Assembly (NCBI GenBank): GCA_019422525.1
Contig: JAHZDE010000004.1
Location: 43,548 to 107,547 of the forward strand
Direction: 5' to 3'
DNA length: 64,000 nt
Origin: Clostridiales bacterium
GTDB lineage: Bacteria; Bacillota; Clostridia; Oscillospirales; Acutalibacteraceae
The position numbers and the translations under genes are program-made. Shown piece by piece: positions 42,173 to 49,509 of the stretch. How positions within the stretch are numbered: position 1 is the stretch's first letter; each line of letters opens with the position of its first letter. The notes under the pieces were generated by a model that was given only the letters and a program-made list of their open reading frames with translations, did not search any database and had not been told where the DNA came from.

Positions 42173-42522
42173 CGGAGCTGATTTGTATTGTGTGCCCCAA
42201 GGGGTGCCATTTGAAAGTGGACGAGGAAAACGGCTATGCGGTAACGGGCAATTCCTGTGAAAAGGGCGCGGCCTATGGCAAAAAGGAGCTGACAAACCCG
42301 ACCCGGGTGGTAACCTCCACTGTGCGGGTGGATGGCGGAGAAAAGCGGCGGGTTTCGGTCAAGACCAACCGGGACATTCCCAAAGGGAAAATGCTGGAAG
42401 CAGTGGCCTTGCTGGATGCTGTATGCCTGACGGCTCCGGTACACATTGGGGATGTGGTACTCGAGGACATTCTGGGTACCGGCGCAGATTTTGTGGCTAC
42501 CGGGACAGTTTTGAAACTGTAA
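42169..42522 (+). CDS. DUF1667 protein, small cysteine-rich partner of the FAD oxidoreductases
   Basis: The 117-residue protein is the third piece of the trio. Cysteines lie in CIVCPKGCHL (about 6-15) and GNSCEKGAAYG (about 31-41), which suggests a small Fe-S or zinc site. The C-terminal half contains the helix-turn segment PKGKMLEAVALLDAV, typical of DUF1667. It starts at GTG, overlapping the previous gene by 4 bases. The family regularly follows the GlpA/NOX pair in clostridia. Confidence 0.88.
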   Translation: MTELICIVCPKGCHLKVDEENGYAVTGNSCEKGAAYGKKELTNPTRVVTSTVRVDGGEKRRVSVKTNRDIPKGKMLEAVALLDAVCLTAPVHIGDVVLEDILGTGADFVATGTVLKL

Positions 42523-42541
42523 AATACCAATCACAAAAAAC

Positions 42542-42577
42542 AAGAGGCACCCCTGACAGTAGACAGGGATGCCTCTT
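42542..42577. terminator. Bidirectional terminator between DUF1667 gene and GH51 gene
   Basis: Arms AAGAGGCA-CCCTG and CAGGG-TGCCTCTT (one mismatch) with a short loop are flanked by TTTCTTTTTC on the plus side and an A-run on the other. Confidence 0.85.
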
Positions 42578-42588
42578 TCTTTTTCTTG

Positions 42589-44088
42589 TTACGCCATCTT
42601 TTTCAGACGAATCACATTCCAGCTGTGCTTGCCCAAAACCGCCGACAGCACGCCGTCTTCCACCTTGGAAACTCCGCCGTTTACAGGCTCTACCTGATGA
42701 GGGTCGCTTTCCGTGTTGACTGCCTTCATATCCTCATGGCTCATGACAATATGCTCGGCCACCTCGTATCCGGCAAATTGCCGCAAATCACAGGTAACCT
42801 CTATATCCTCGTCCAGAGACTTGTTTACAGCCAGCATCGTCAGCTCTTCTCCCTCTTCGTTCATGACCAATACCGAATCCAGATAGGGCGCATCGCCATA
42901 GGAGCTTTCATAAACCGGCGATTTCACCAGCGTATGCAGCACCGTTCCCCGGGCATAATTGCTGGCATGGAAGAAGGGATAAAAAATCGTCTGCCGCCAT
43001 GCGCCGGTGTCCGAGGTCATAATGGGCGCAATCACATTGACCAGCTGGGCCAGACAGGCAATCTTCACCCGGTCTGCGTGGCGCAGCAGGGTAATCAGCA
43101 TACTGCCCACCAGCAGCGCGTCCTCAAAGTTGTAAACATCCTCCAGCTGATGAGGGGCATGTCCCCATTTTTCCAGCTTTTCGTCCGCTTCGGCGGAATG
43201 ATACCATACATTCCACTCGTCAAAGGACAGGTTGATTTTTTTCGAGCTGCGCTTTTTGGCCTGCATATAATCGCAGATTGCCACCACAGACGAAATAAAC
43301 GAATCCATTCTCACGCTGCAAGCCAGAAAGTCCGGGGTATTGTTCTGCTTGTTGTCATAATACTGGTGCAGGGAAAGATAGTCCACCTGGTCATAACATT
43401 CATCCAAAACGTCCGCTTCCCACTGGACAAAGGTGGGGTTCATCATGGTGGAGCTTCCGCAGGCGACCAGCTCAATGGAGGGATCCATCATCCGCATAAT
43501 TCTTCCCGTTTCTGCCGCTACCCGTCCATACTCCCGGGCTGTTTTGTGGCCCATCTGCCAGGGGCCGTCCATTTCGTTGCCCAAGCACCACAGCTTGATG
43601 TTGTGGGGGGCTTCATAGCCATGGCTGCGGCGCAAGTCGCTGTAATAGCTTCCCTTCTTAAAGTTGCAGTATTCCAGCAGGTTTTTGGCATCCTCCGGGC
43701 CGCGGGTTCCCAGGTTTACAGCCATCATCACTTCCGAGCCGGCCTTTTTGCACCAGTCCACAAACTCATTGAGCCCGAACTGATTGCTTTCAATCACACT
43801 CCAGGCCAAATCCACCTTGGCCGGACGCTGTTCCTTGGGGCCAACGCCGTCTTCCCAGTGATAGCCGGACACAAAGTTTCCTCCGGGATACCGCACTACC
43901 GGCACATTCAATTCCTTCACCAGTTTCAGTACGTCCCAGCGCATCCCCTGCTCGTCGGCAAAGGGGCTTTCCGGCTGATAAATCCCCTCATAGACCGCTC
44001 TTCCCAAATGCTCAATAAAAGAGCCATAAATCCGCTCGTCAATGGGGGCAACAATAAACTCCTTGTCTATTACAATACGGGCTTTCAT
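42589..44088 (-). CDS. GH51 alpha-L-arabinofuranosidase
   Basis: This enzyme removes arabinofuranose side groups from arabinoxylan or arabinan oligosaccharides. The 499-residue protein has the (beta/alpha)8 barrel motifs: acid/base Glu172 in CLGNEMDGPW and nucleophile Glu291 in SFDEWNVWY, with RYPGGNFVSGYHWEDG early and a C-terminal beta-sandwich. There is no signal peptide, so it is intracellular. The ATG at 44088 has GGAGGAGG about 11 bases ahead; a longer open frame reaching 44367 crosses rnpB and is discarded. It is a single gene; with the GH38 enzyme and the esterase it points to use of plant or host glycans. Confidence 0.92.
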   Translation of the reverse strand: MKARIVIDKEFIVAPIDERIYGSFIEHLGRAVYEGIYQPESPFADEQGMRWDVLKLVKELNVPVVRYPGGNFVSGYHWEDGVGPKEQRPAKVDLAWSVIESNQFGLNEFVDWCKKAGSEVMMAVNLGTRGPEDAKNLLEYCNFKKGSYYSDLRRSHGYEAPHNIKLWCLGNEMDGPWQMGHKTAREYGRVAAETGRIMRMMDPSIELVACGSSTMMNPTFVQWEADVLDECYDQVDYLSLHQYYDNKQNNTPDFLACSVRMDSFISSVVAICDYMQAKKRSSKKINLSFDEWNVWYHSAEADEKLEKWGHAPHQLEDVYNFEDALLVGSMLITLLRHADRVKIACLAQLVNVIAPIMTSDTGAWRQTIFYPFFHASNYARGTVLHTLVKSPVYESSYGDAPYLDSVLVMNEEGEELTMLAVNKSLDEDIEVTCDLRQFAGYEVAEHIVMSHEDMKAVNTESDPHQVEPVNGGVSKVEDGVLSAVLGKHSWNVIRLKKMA

Positions 44089-44262
44089 AAAAACAGAACC
44101 TCCTCCGTTCATCCGTTCCGGCTGTACCGGAATCCTTTTCTTTCCTGTCTCTATGATACGGCAGCCCTTTTGAAAAACCAATAGCGTATTATCCGGTTTT
44201 CTTGACTTTTTCTCCGGTTTTTTGTCAAAACATCCCTCTTCATTTTCCCTTTTCTCCACAAC

Positions 44263-44300
44263 AAAATCCGCCGGAGTGCAAAACCACTCCGGCGGATTTT
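44263..44300. terminator. Bidirectional terminator behind rnpB
   Basis: A perfect 16-bp inverted repeat (AAAATCCGCCGGAGTG ... CACTCCGGCGGATTTT) with a 6-base loop lies 26 bases beyond the end of rnpB and upstream of the GH51 gene. Confidence 0.85.
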
Positions 44301-44325
44301 TCCGTAAAACGGCCATATTCAAAAA

Positions 44326-44677
44326 TGCGACCAGGCCTGTAAGCCGAGTTCTGTCGTGAACAGCCATCTATCTTGGCCGGGCGTTGCCGCCGCGGCTCGT
44401 TGCCACCTCCCTGGGACGCGCCGGGCCGACGCATCATGTCCCTCCGCGGTGTTGCTCCGAATAGGGTTTGCAGAGCCGTGCAGTTCCCCGCACGCTGGTG
44501 AGCTCTTACCTCGCCTTTCCACCCTTACACACCAAAACGGTATGCGGTATATCTCTGTTGCACTTTCCCTGGGGTCGCCCCCGGCGGCCGTTAGCCGTTA
44601 TTCCTGCCCTGTGGAGCTCGGACTTTCCTCAGGCGCTGGCTTTCGCCTGACGCCCGCAGCTGTCCAGCCTGCTCGCA
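44326..44677 (-). ncRNA. rnpB: RNase P RNA (class A)
   Basis: This is the catalytic RNA that matures the 5' end of tRNAs; about 352 bases. Read on the minus strand it starts with the P1 arm TGCGAGCAGGC (44667-44677) and ends with its partner GCCTGGTCGCA (44326-44336). The conserved core is present: GAGGAAAGTCCGAGCTCC (CR I) near the 5' end, ACAGGGCAGG and CTAACGGCCGCC, a long internal part with GGTAAGAGCTCACCAG, and the 3' signature ACAGAACTCGGCTTACAGGC. A consensus-type promoter lies directly upstream. The class A (rather than Bacillus class B) fold agrees with clostridial origin. Its protein partner rnpA is elsewhere. Confidence 0.95.
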
Positions 44678-44683
44678 GACATT

Positions 44684-44713
44684 ATTGTACCTGTAATCAA
44701 GGGGATTTGTCAA
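44684..44713 (-). promoter_or_regulatory. Promoter of rnpB inside the end of the kinase gene
   Basis: TTGACA (44708-44713), an 18-base spacer and TACAAT (44684-44689) on the minus strand predict a start about 7 bases further on, at 44677, which matches the first base of the P1 helix. The -35 element lies inside the last codons of the upstream kinase gene. Confidence 0.8.
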
Positions 44714-45230
44714 GGGGTACCGCTGCTTCCATCCGCACAATTCTTTCTGCCGTTTGTTCTGGAGTTAAGCCGGTAACATCCAGCTTGCTTGTCATCAAAT
44801 TTTCATAGAGCGGTAGATAGGACAAGCTTTTTTCTACAGCATTTTCGTCCCGTAGCCCTTTCTGGACATCGGACATGACCCGTTTTTCCAGTTCCTTTTC
44901 CTCGCAAACCAGTGAAATCAAATGAAAATGGCACTGGGTTTTGTCCAGCCGGGACAAAAGGTCCGAGAGAATCTCCTGTTGGTGCAAAACCCAGCAGAAC
45001 ACAATAGTTTCAAAGGCTGGGCAATGAATAAACTGATTGAGCAAAAAGGCAATGTTTTCCATCACCATCTTTTTGGTATCCTCCGTTACCTGAAAAGGGT
45101 GCATATCCCAACACCAGTCCCCATCCAGAAAAACACAGCGGTTCAAACGGTTTTTCATCATACGGCATACGGTTGTTTTGCCCACACCCATGGGACCGCC
45201 AATGATATAGACCTGTTTTATATTTTTCAT
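44697..45230 (-). CDS. P-loop kinase-like AAA protein of unknown substrate
   Basis: The 177-residue protein is a single-domain P-loop NTPase of the kinase type, with Walker A GGPMGVGKTT at 11-20 and GDWCWDM after a short helix (the acidic Walker B-like position). The later EKRVMSDVQKGLRDE region is in the position of a lid or RxxxR segment. This is typical of uncharacterised shikimate/adenylate-kinase-like proteins. It overlaps the end of gldA by 4 bases, so it is probably co-transcribed. Whether it phosphorylates a small molecule or a nucleotide cannot be told from the sequence. Confidence 0.78.
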   Translation of the reverse strand: MKNIKQVYIIGGPMGVGKTTVCRMMKNRLNRCVFLDGDWCWDMHPFQVTEDTKKMVMENIAFLLNQFIHCPAFETIVFCWVLHQQEILSDLLSRLDKTQCHFHLISLVCEEKELEKRVMSDVQKGLRDENAVEKSLSYLPLYENLMTSKLDVTGLTPEQTAERIVRMEAAVPLDKSP

Positions 45231-46327
45231 TCTGTGATTCTCCGTCCCAAACGGTCGGCCATTTTCAGAGCTGCAAAAGCGCTTTCCTCCGTGACCGGGA
45301 AGGGCATATGCTCCATATAACTATTTCCGTCCAGACTGGCTTTGGCTGCCAGGCGAAGCTCTTCATCGGTACAGGTTTCCCCGCCGCCCAGCTGTTCCAG
45401 TGTAACCGGCAGGCGGATGCTCCGGCAGAAATCGAGCACTTGCCGCAGCTCGCTTACGGGACGGTTTTCCAGAACCATTTGGGCCACGGTGCAAAAAGCC
45501 ACCGATTCCCCGTGCATGGCCCTGCGCAGTGCCGGCACATGGGTCAGGCCGTTTGCCAGAGCGTGGGCCGCTGCAAGGCCGCCGCTTTCAAAGCCCACAC
45601 AGCTCAGATAGAGGTTGGCTTCCACCACATTTTCCAAAGCCGGCGTGACGATTCCTTCTTCCACTGCCAGCCGGGCCTGTACGCCGTCCCGAAAAAGAAT
45701 CTCCCGGCACAGCCTTGCCATGGCCAGGGCGCCGTTGGTGCTGCGTGCGCCCGTATCCGTGACAGCATGGGAATGATGGCAGGCCTCCGCTTCATAGCAG
45801 GTGGAAAGGGCGTCGCCCATTCCGGCGGAAAGCAGCCGGGCCGGCGCCTTGGCAATGACAGAAAGGTCAGCCACCACCACAGCCGGGTTCACCCGCAAAT
45901 GCAGATAGCGCTCAAAAACTCCCTCCGGCGTATACAAAACCGAAAGCCCGCTGCATGGGCCATCCATAGAGGCCGCCGTAGGCACTGCGATTACCGGAAC
46001 CCGGGCATAATACGCCACCGCTTTGGCAGTATCCAGCGCTTTTCCGCCGCCGATTCCCATGACACAATCACATCCGCTTTCCCGTATCAGGGCGCAATGA
46101 CGGTCAATTTCGGGCAGGCAGCATTCCCCCTGCAATTCTTCCAGCCGGTACCGCACGCCTTCTTCCAAAAAGCTGCGGGGCAGTTGTTTTCCATAGCTTT
46201 TTACCGAAAAGGCGTCTGCCAGCAAATATCCCGATGTACATCCCAGCTGCTTCATATACACGGCCAGCCGGGAAAGCAGATTTTCTCCCTGCACATACCG
46301 GGACGGGGACTGGATGATTCTTTCCAT
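45227..46327 (-). CDS. gldA: Glycerol dehydrogenase (GldA family)
   Basis: This NAD-dependent, metal-containing enzyme oxidises glycerol to dihydroxyacetone. The 366-residue protein has the NAD site GIGGGKALDTAKA near 90-102, the PTAASMDGPCSGLSVLYT segment, the metal ligand Asp in SAGMGDALST, His in GGLAAAHALANGL and His in RRAMHGESVAF. All match GldA better than G1P dehydrogenase. ATG at 46327 has AAAGGAG 8 bases ahead; the longer frame up to 46546 overlaps the neighbouring promoter and is discarded. Downstream lies the small kinase gene. A link with the FAD trio 3 kb away (glycerol metabolism) is inferred. Confidence 0.88.
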   Translation of the reverse strand: MERIIQSPSRYVQGENLLSRLAVYMKQLGCTSGYLLADAFSVKSYGKQLPRSFLEEGVRYRLEELQGECCLPEIDRHCALIRESGCDCVMGIGGGKALDTAKAVAYYARVPVIAVPTAASMDGPCSGLSVLYTPEGVFERYLHLRVNPAVVVADLSVIAKAPARLLSAGMGDALSTCYEAEACHHSHAVTDTGARSTNGALAMARLCREILFRDGVQARLAVEEGIVTPALENVVEANLYLSCVGFESGGLAAAHALANGLTHVPALRRAMHGESVAFCTVAQMVLENRPVSELRQVLDFCRSIRLPVTLEQLGGGETCTDEELRLAAKASLDGNSYMEHMPFPVTEESAFAALKMADRLGRRITE

Positions 46328-46366
46328 AGATTTCACTCCTTTTGTCCGGTTTCCTGTTTCCTCCAT

Positions 46367-46395
46367 AGTATAGTAGATTGTCCCAAAAAGTGCAA
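46367..46395 (-). promoter_or_regulatory. Promoter of gldA
   Basis: TTGCAC (46390-46395), a 17-base spacer and TATACT (46367-46372) on the minus strand. Confidence 0.6.
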
Positions 46396-46450
46396 GGCTG
46401 CCATACCATGCCTTCCCGAAGGAATTTTTTCGCCCCTTCCGCCTATAGCC

Positions 46451-46479
46451 TTGCATTGCCGCCTGTTCTCCCGTACAAT
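46451..46479 (+). promoter_or_regulatory. Promoter of the GT-C-like gene
   Basis: TTGCAT (46451-46456), a 17-base spacer and TACAAT (46474-46479), some 48 bases upstream of the TTG start at 46527. Confidence 0.6.
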
Positions 46480-46526
46480 AAAAAGTACGGAAAATTCCCA
46501 TTTCATTTGACAGGAGGCGGAACGAT

Positions 46527-47732
46527 TTGGCTTCTCTTTCCCGCATACGATACCGATTGCAGGCGCCGGCTGCCGCCGTGGTCCTTCTTGTGTTTGGATA
46601 CCTTTTGTATCACACCATTGCCGGCGGTACCCTTCTCAGCCCCAATGTTTATGACAGCTATGCCCTACAGGCGCAAAACTGGCTCAACGGCCACTTGGAC
46701 GTGGAGGGCGGCGCTTCTTACACCTGGCTGGAGCTGGCCATTTTTCAGGGGAAATATTACGTATCCTTCCCCCCTCTCCCCAGCCTGTTCAGCCTGCCTT
46801 TTGTGGCGATTCTGGGAATGTCCCCAGCCAATTTGCTGATTGCTCTCTATGGCATTGCCGCTTTTCTGGGGGCATATGGCTGCTTCCGGACTGTGGGATA
46901 CCGTCCGGCACTGTGCGTATTCTGGGGCATCTTTTTCACCTATGCCACCAATCTGACAGAGCTTTCCCGCACCGGCGGGGTTTGGAACCAGGCTCAGGTG
47001 TTAAATCTTGCCTTTTGTTTTTGGGGGATGTGGGCGCTGCTGTCCCAAAAAAGAAACCTGTGCCTGATTCTTTTGGCGCTGGCCGTGGGATGCCGTCCGT
47101 TTTCGGCCATTTATCTTCTGGCGGCGGGCTGCTGGTTTTTATGGAGAGGAAAGCGCGCGCTGGGACGGACTCTTTACACACTGCTTCCGGGAATTGCCGG
47201 GGTTTTGGTGATTGCAGGCACCATGATGGCCTACAATGCAGCCCGATTTGGAAACCCGCTGGAATTTGGCCACAACTATCTGCCGGAATTTACCGAAAGC
47301 CAGTATGGCCAGTTCCACTATTCTTATATTCTTCCCAATTTTTTCCAGCTTTTCCGGCTTCCCACCATAGATAGCAGCTTGTCTTTCCATTTCCCCCTGT
47401 TTAACGGGTTCCTGTTTTTCCTGGTGAACCCTATTTTTCTGGTTTACGGCATCCATCTTTTCCGGGAGCGCAAGCTTTCTCAAATCCGGGAGGTACTGTG
47501 TTTTTCCCTGCTTCCCCTGGTTCTGGTACTGCTGTCTTTATGCGCCCACAAAACCATGGGTGGCTGGCAATTTGGCGCCCGGTATACGGTGGACATGCTT
47601 CCGGCGGCCCTGTTGGGAATCTGCCTGTTGTCTAAACGTTCCCCCCGGCACTGGGAGCGCTTTTTGTGGGCAGTGGGGATTATGATAAACGTTTTCGGGA
47701 TGGTTTTTATGTTTGTCCAGGAAAATTTATGA
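46527..47732 (+). CDS. Polytopic membrane protein, GT-C glycosyltransferase-like
   Basis: The 401-residue protein has about ten membrane helices. The first extracytoplasmic loop holds YDSYALQAQNWLNGHLDVEG and ends YVSFPPLPSL, in the place where PMT/ArnT-type GT-C enzymes have the catalytic acidic residues and a PPL-type motif. Long hydrophobic helices follow, with a large outer loop near 240-275 (FGHNYLPEFTESQYGQFHYS). It would use a polyprenyl-phosphate sugar donor to glycosylate a lipid or protein outside the cell. The start is TTG, 8 bases after AGGAGG. It is a single gene with its own promoter and terminator. The assignment is by topology and motif position. Confidence 0.6.
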   Translation: MASLSRIRYRLQAPAAAVVLLVFGYLLYHTIAGGTLLSPNVYDSYALQAQNWLNGHLDVEGGASYTWLELAIFQGKYYVSFPPLPSLFSLPFVAILGMSPANLLIALYGIAAFLGAYGCFRTVGYRPALCVFWGIFFTYATNLTELSRTGGVWNQAQVLNLAFCFWGMWALLSQKRNLCLILLALAVGCRPFSAIYLLAAGCWFLWRGKRALGRTLYTLLPGIAGVLVIAGTMMAYNAARFGNPLEFGHNYLPEFTESQYGQFHYSYILPNFFQLFRLPTIDSSLSFHFPLFNGFLFFLVNPIFLVYGIHLFRERKLSQIREVLCFSLLPLVLVLLSLCAHKTMGGWQFGARYTVDMLPAALLGICLLSKRSPRHWERFLWAVGIMINVFGMVFMFVQENL

Positions 47733-47741
47733 TAAAAGAGA

Positions 47742-47772
47742 AGAGGCCGGCTCCCAAAAGGGGCTGGCCTCT
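47742..47772. terminator. Terminator between the GT-C-like gene and the 4Fe-4S gene
   Basis: Stem AGAGGCCGGCTCC / GGGGCTGGCCTCT with a loop AAAA, followed by GTTTTTC on the plus strand; the minus side also offers CTTTT. Confidence 0.8.
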
Positions 47773-47814
47773 GTTTTTCAAATATTTGATACACGAAACT
47801 GTGGGGATAGACGC

Positions 47815-48684
47815 TCACGGCTTTTTCTTTTTCGATGAGAACGTGGAGCAGATGGACTGATGGGGACAGGCTGCCTTACATTTTCCACAGCGGATACATT
47901 CGAGGCTATTCGGCTTTTTGTACACGGGGATGTCCATGGGACAGGCCTTTTGACAGGCTTTGCACTGGGTACAGGTCTGCTCATTGACAGAATAACGATA
48001 CAGGGCCACCGGATTAAACACACTGTAGACAGCCCCCAGCGGACAAAGATAGCGGCAAAACGGACGATATACCACGATGGACAGCAACAGCAGCACCACC
48101 AGCAAAGCGAATTTCCACGTAAACAGCCAGGAAAGGGCCGACTGCAAGGCTGGATTAGCCGAAATCAGCGGAATTCCCCCGAAAAGGGTCCCCGAAGGGC
48201 AGATGTATTTGCAAAACCACGGCTGTCCCTGTCCTACTATATCCAGTACCGTCAGGGGCAGTATAATCACAAAGCCTATGAGAATGACATATTTCAGAAA
48301 CCGGAGAACGCGGTCACCCGGCAACTTTTTCAGCTTTTTCGGGAACGGAATCTTATACAGCAAATCCTGTACCAAACCAAAGGGGCACAGCCATCCACAG
48401 ACAAAGCGTCCCAGCAAAGTCCCAAACAGCAGCAAAAATCCCACTACATAATAGGAAAATACATGGTCCCGGCTAGTGACCACCGCCTGAAAAGAGCCAA
48501 TGGGACAAGCACCCAAAGCTCCCGGACAGGAATAACAGTTCAGGCCGGGAACACAAACCACCTTGGAATTCCCCTTATAAATAGTCCCCTTGGCGAACCC
48601 GGCCGCATAGCCGTTGGTCAAAGCCGTCACACAGATTTGAACGATGGTGCGCAGATGTTTTCGAATCTTCTTACCCAAGGCCAA
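47815..48684 (-). CDS. 4Fe-4S membrane protein of NapH/polyferredoxin type
   Basis: The 289-residue membrane protein has about five helices and many cysteines. Two CP motifs lie in membrane-proximal loops (CYSCPGALGACPIGS at 50-64, and GWLCPFGLVQD and ICPSGTLFGG further on, then YLCPLGA). At the C-terminus are two ferredoxin-type clusters: CTQCKACQKACP and CIRCGKCKAACP. It would carry electrons across or along the membrane. It starts at TTG inside the end of the 48-residue CXXC gene, 4 bases behind a GGAG. It is last in the operon with the TlpA-like lipoprotein and is likely a reductant donor for it. Confidence 0.85.
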   Translation of the reverse strand: MALGKKIRKHLRTIVQICVTALTNGYAAGFAKGTIYKGNSKVVCVPGLNCYSCPGALGACPIGSFQAVVTSRDHVFSYYVVGFLLLFGTLLGRFVCGWLCPFGLVQDLLYKIPFPKKLKKLPGDRVLRFLKYVILIGFVIILPLTVLDIVGQGQPWFCKYICPSGTLFGGIPLISANPALQSALSWLFTWKFALLVVLLLLSIVVYRPFCRYLCPLGAVYSVFNPVALYRYSVNEQTCTQCKACQKACPMDIPVYKKPNSLECIRCGKCKAACPHQSICSTFSSKKKKP

Positions 48685-48817
48685 TACACTCCATACAAAT
48701 ATTGATAGCTTTTCGGTAAACTTCTTCGGTTTCTTCCTGCCATACCCCTATCGCCACAAAGGCAGCCCCTACAAGAAGAAGCAAAATCGTAAAGTACCGG
48801 CTCTTCAAGAACTTCAT
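48671..48817 (-). CDS. CD1871A-type CXXC small membrane protein
   Basis: This 48-residue protein is too short for most gene finders. It reads MKFLKSRYFTILLLLVGAAF, one membrane helix, then a short loop and NICMECIGLG at the end, so the CXXC pair (CMEC) is at the C-terminus. It overlaps the end of the TlpA gene by 4 bases (ATGA) and contains the start of the 4Fe-4S gene, so all three are translated together. This is the arrangement of the clostridial CD1871A family. The CXXC probably shuttles disulfides or electrons between the 4Fe-4S protein and the TlpA-like thioredoxin. Confidence 0.85.
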   Translation of the reverse strand: MKFLKSRYFTILLLLVGAAFVAIGVWQEETEEVYRKAINICMECIGLG

Positions 48818-49398
48818 TCTGCCACCTCTTTTAGCAGCTGTTCAATAATGCCCTTCCATGTTTCCTTATCCTTGGCCCCTACATAGGCGTTTCCAACCTG
48901 ATTGCCATTTTCATCCACGAAGAAAGTCGTCGGGACAGAGGTAATCTGATACAAAAGGCCGTATAAATCCTGGCCGGGAATGATGTGCGTATAATTGGCA
49001 GATGTTGAATCCACAATCTCCTGTGCCAAAGCCACCTGGTCCTGGTCAATGCTGCCGTCTGACGCCATAGCATCCGACACCAATCCGACAATCTGGAACC
49101 CCTTGTCGGAATATTCCTGGGATAACGCTCCCAAGTCCGGCATTTCGTTGATGCAGGGGGTGCAAAAGGTTGCCCATACATTGACCATGGTGAGCTTGTG
49201 GCCCTGAAGAATCTCCTGGTCCACCGATTTCCCCTGCAGGTTCTGCCCCGTAAACTGAGACAAAACCCCAGCAGTCCCAGCCTCCGACGACTGTGACTGC
49301 TGCGTATCCGGCATGGATGTGGTCGAGGCTTCCTGATTGCCACAAGCGGTAAGACAAAGCGCCAGGCAAAGTGCGGTAATCAAAGCGGGTACTTTCAT
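48814..49398 (-). CDS. TlpA-like thioredoxin lipoprotein
   Basis: The 194-residue protein starts with a lipoprotein signal (lipobox LTAC, Cys19) and a linker rich in S, T, Q. The thioredoxin fold follows: the active site is CTPC in WATFCTPCINEMP (about 78-90), cis-proline in SVPTTFFVDENG (about 152-163). It sits on the outside of the membrane and reduces or oxidises other envelope proteins, supplied from inside by the CXXC peptide and the 4Fe-4S protein encoded behind it. ATG follows AGGAGG. It begins 111 bases behind pfkA; a terminator separates them. Confidence 0.88.
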   Translation of the reverse strand: MKVPALITALCLALCLTACGNQEASTTSMPDTQQSQSSEAGTAGVLSQFTGQNLQGKSVDQEILQGHKLTMVNVWATFCTPCINEMPDLGALSQEYSDKGFQIVGLVSDAMASDGSIDQDQVALAQEIVDSTSANYTHIIPGQDLYGLLYQITSVPTTFFVDENGNQVGNAYVGAKDKETWKGIIEQLLKEVAE

Positions 49399-49447
49399 AG
49401 ATACCTCCTATAAAATAACAATGGGACATTTTGTCTCTGAACCAAAA

Positions 49448-49477
49448 CAGGGATTTATCCTTTCGGACAAACCCCTG
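49448..49477 (-). terminator. Terminator after pfkA
   Basis: Arms CAGGGGTTTGTCC and GGATAAATCCCTG (two G-T pairs) with a GAAA loop are followed by TTTTGG on the minus strand. Confidence 0.75.
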
Positions 49478-49509
49478 CTTATTTGTATCTAATTTTTGCT
49501 ATCCGTCAA

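Noticed and set aside
46328..46546. Longer start of gldA
   Set aside because: It would cover both divergent promoters in front of gldA and the neighbouring gene and lacks a ribosome site; the ATG at 46327 has AAAGGAG.
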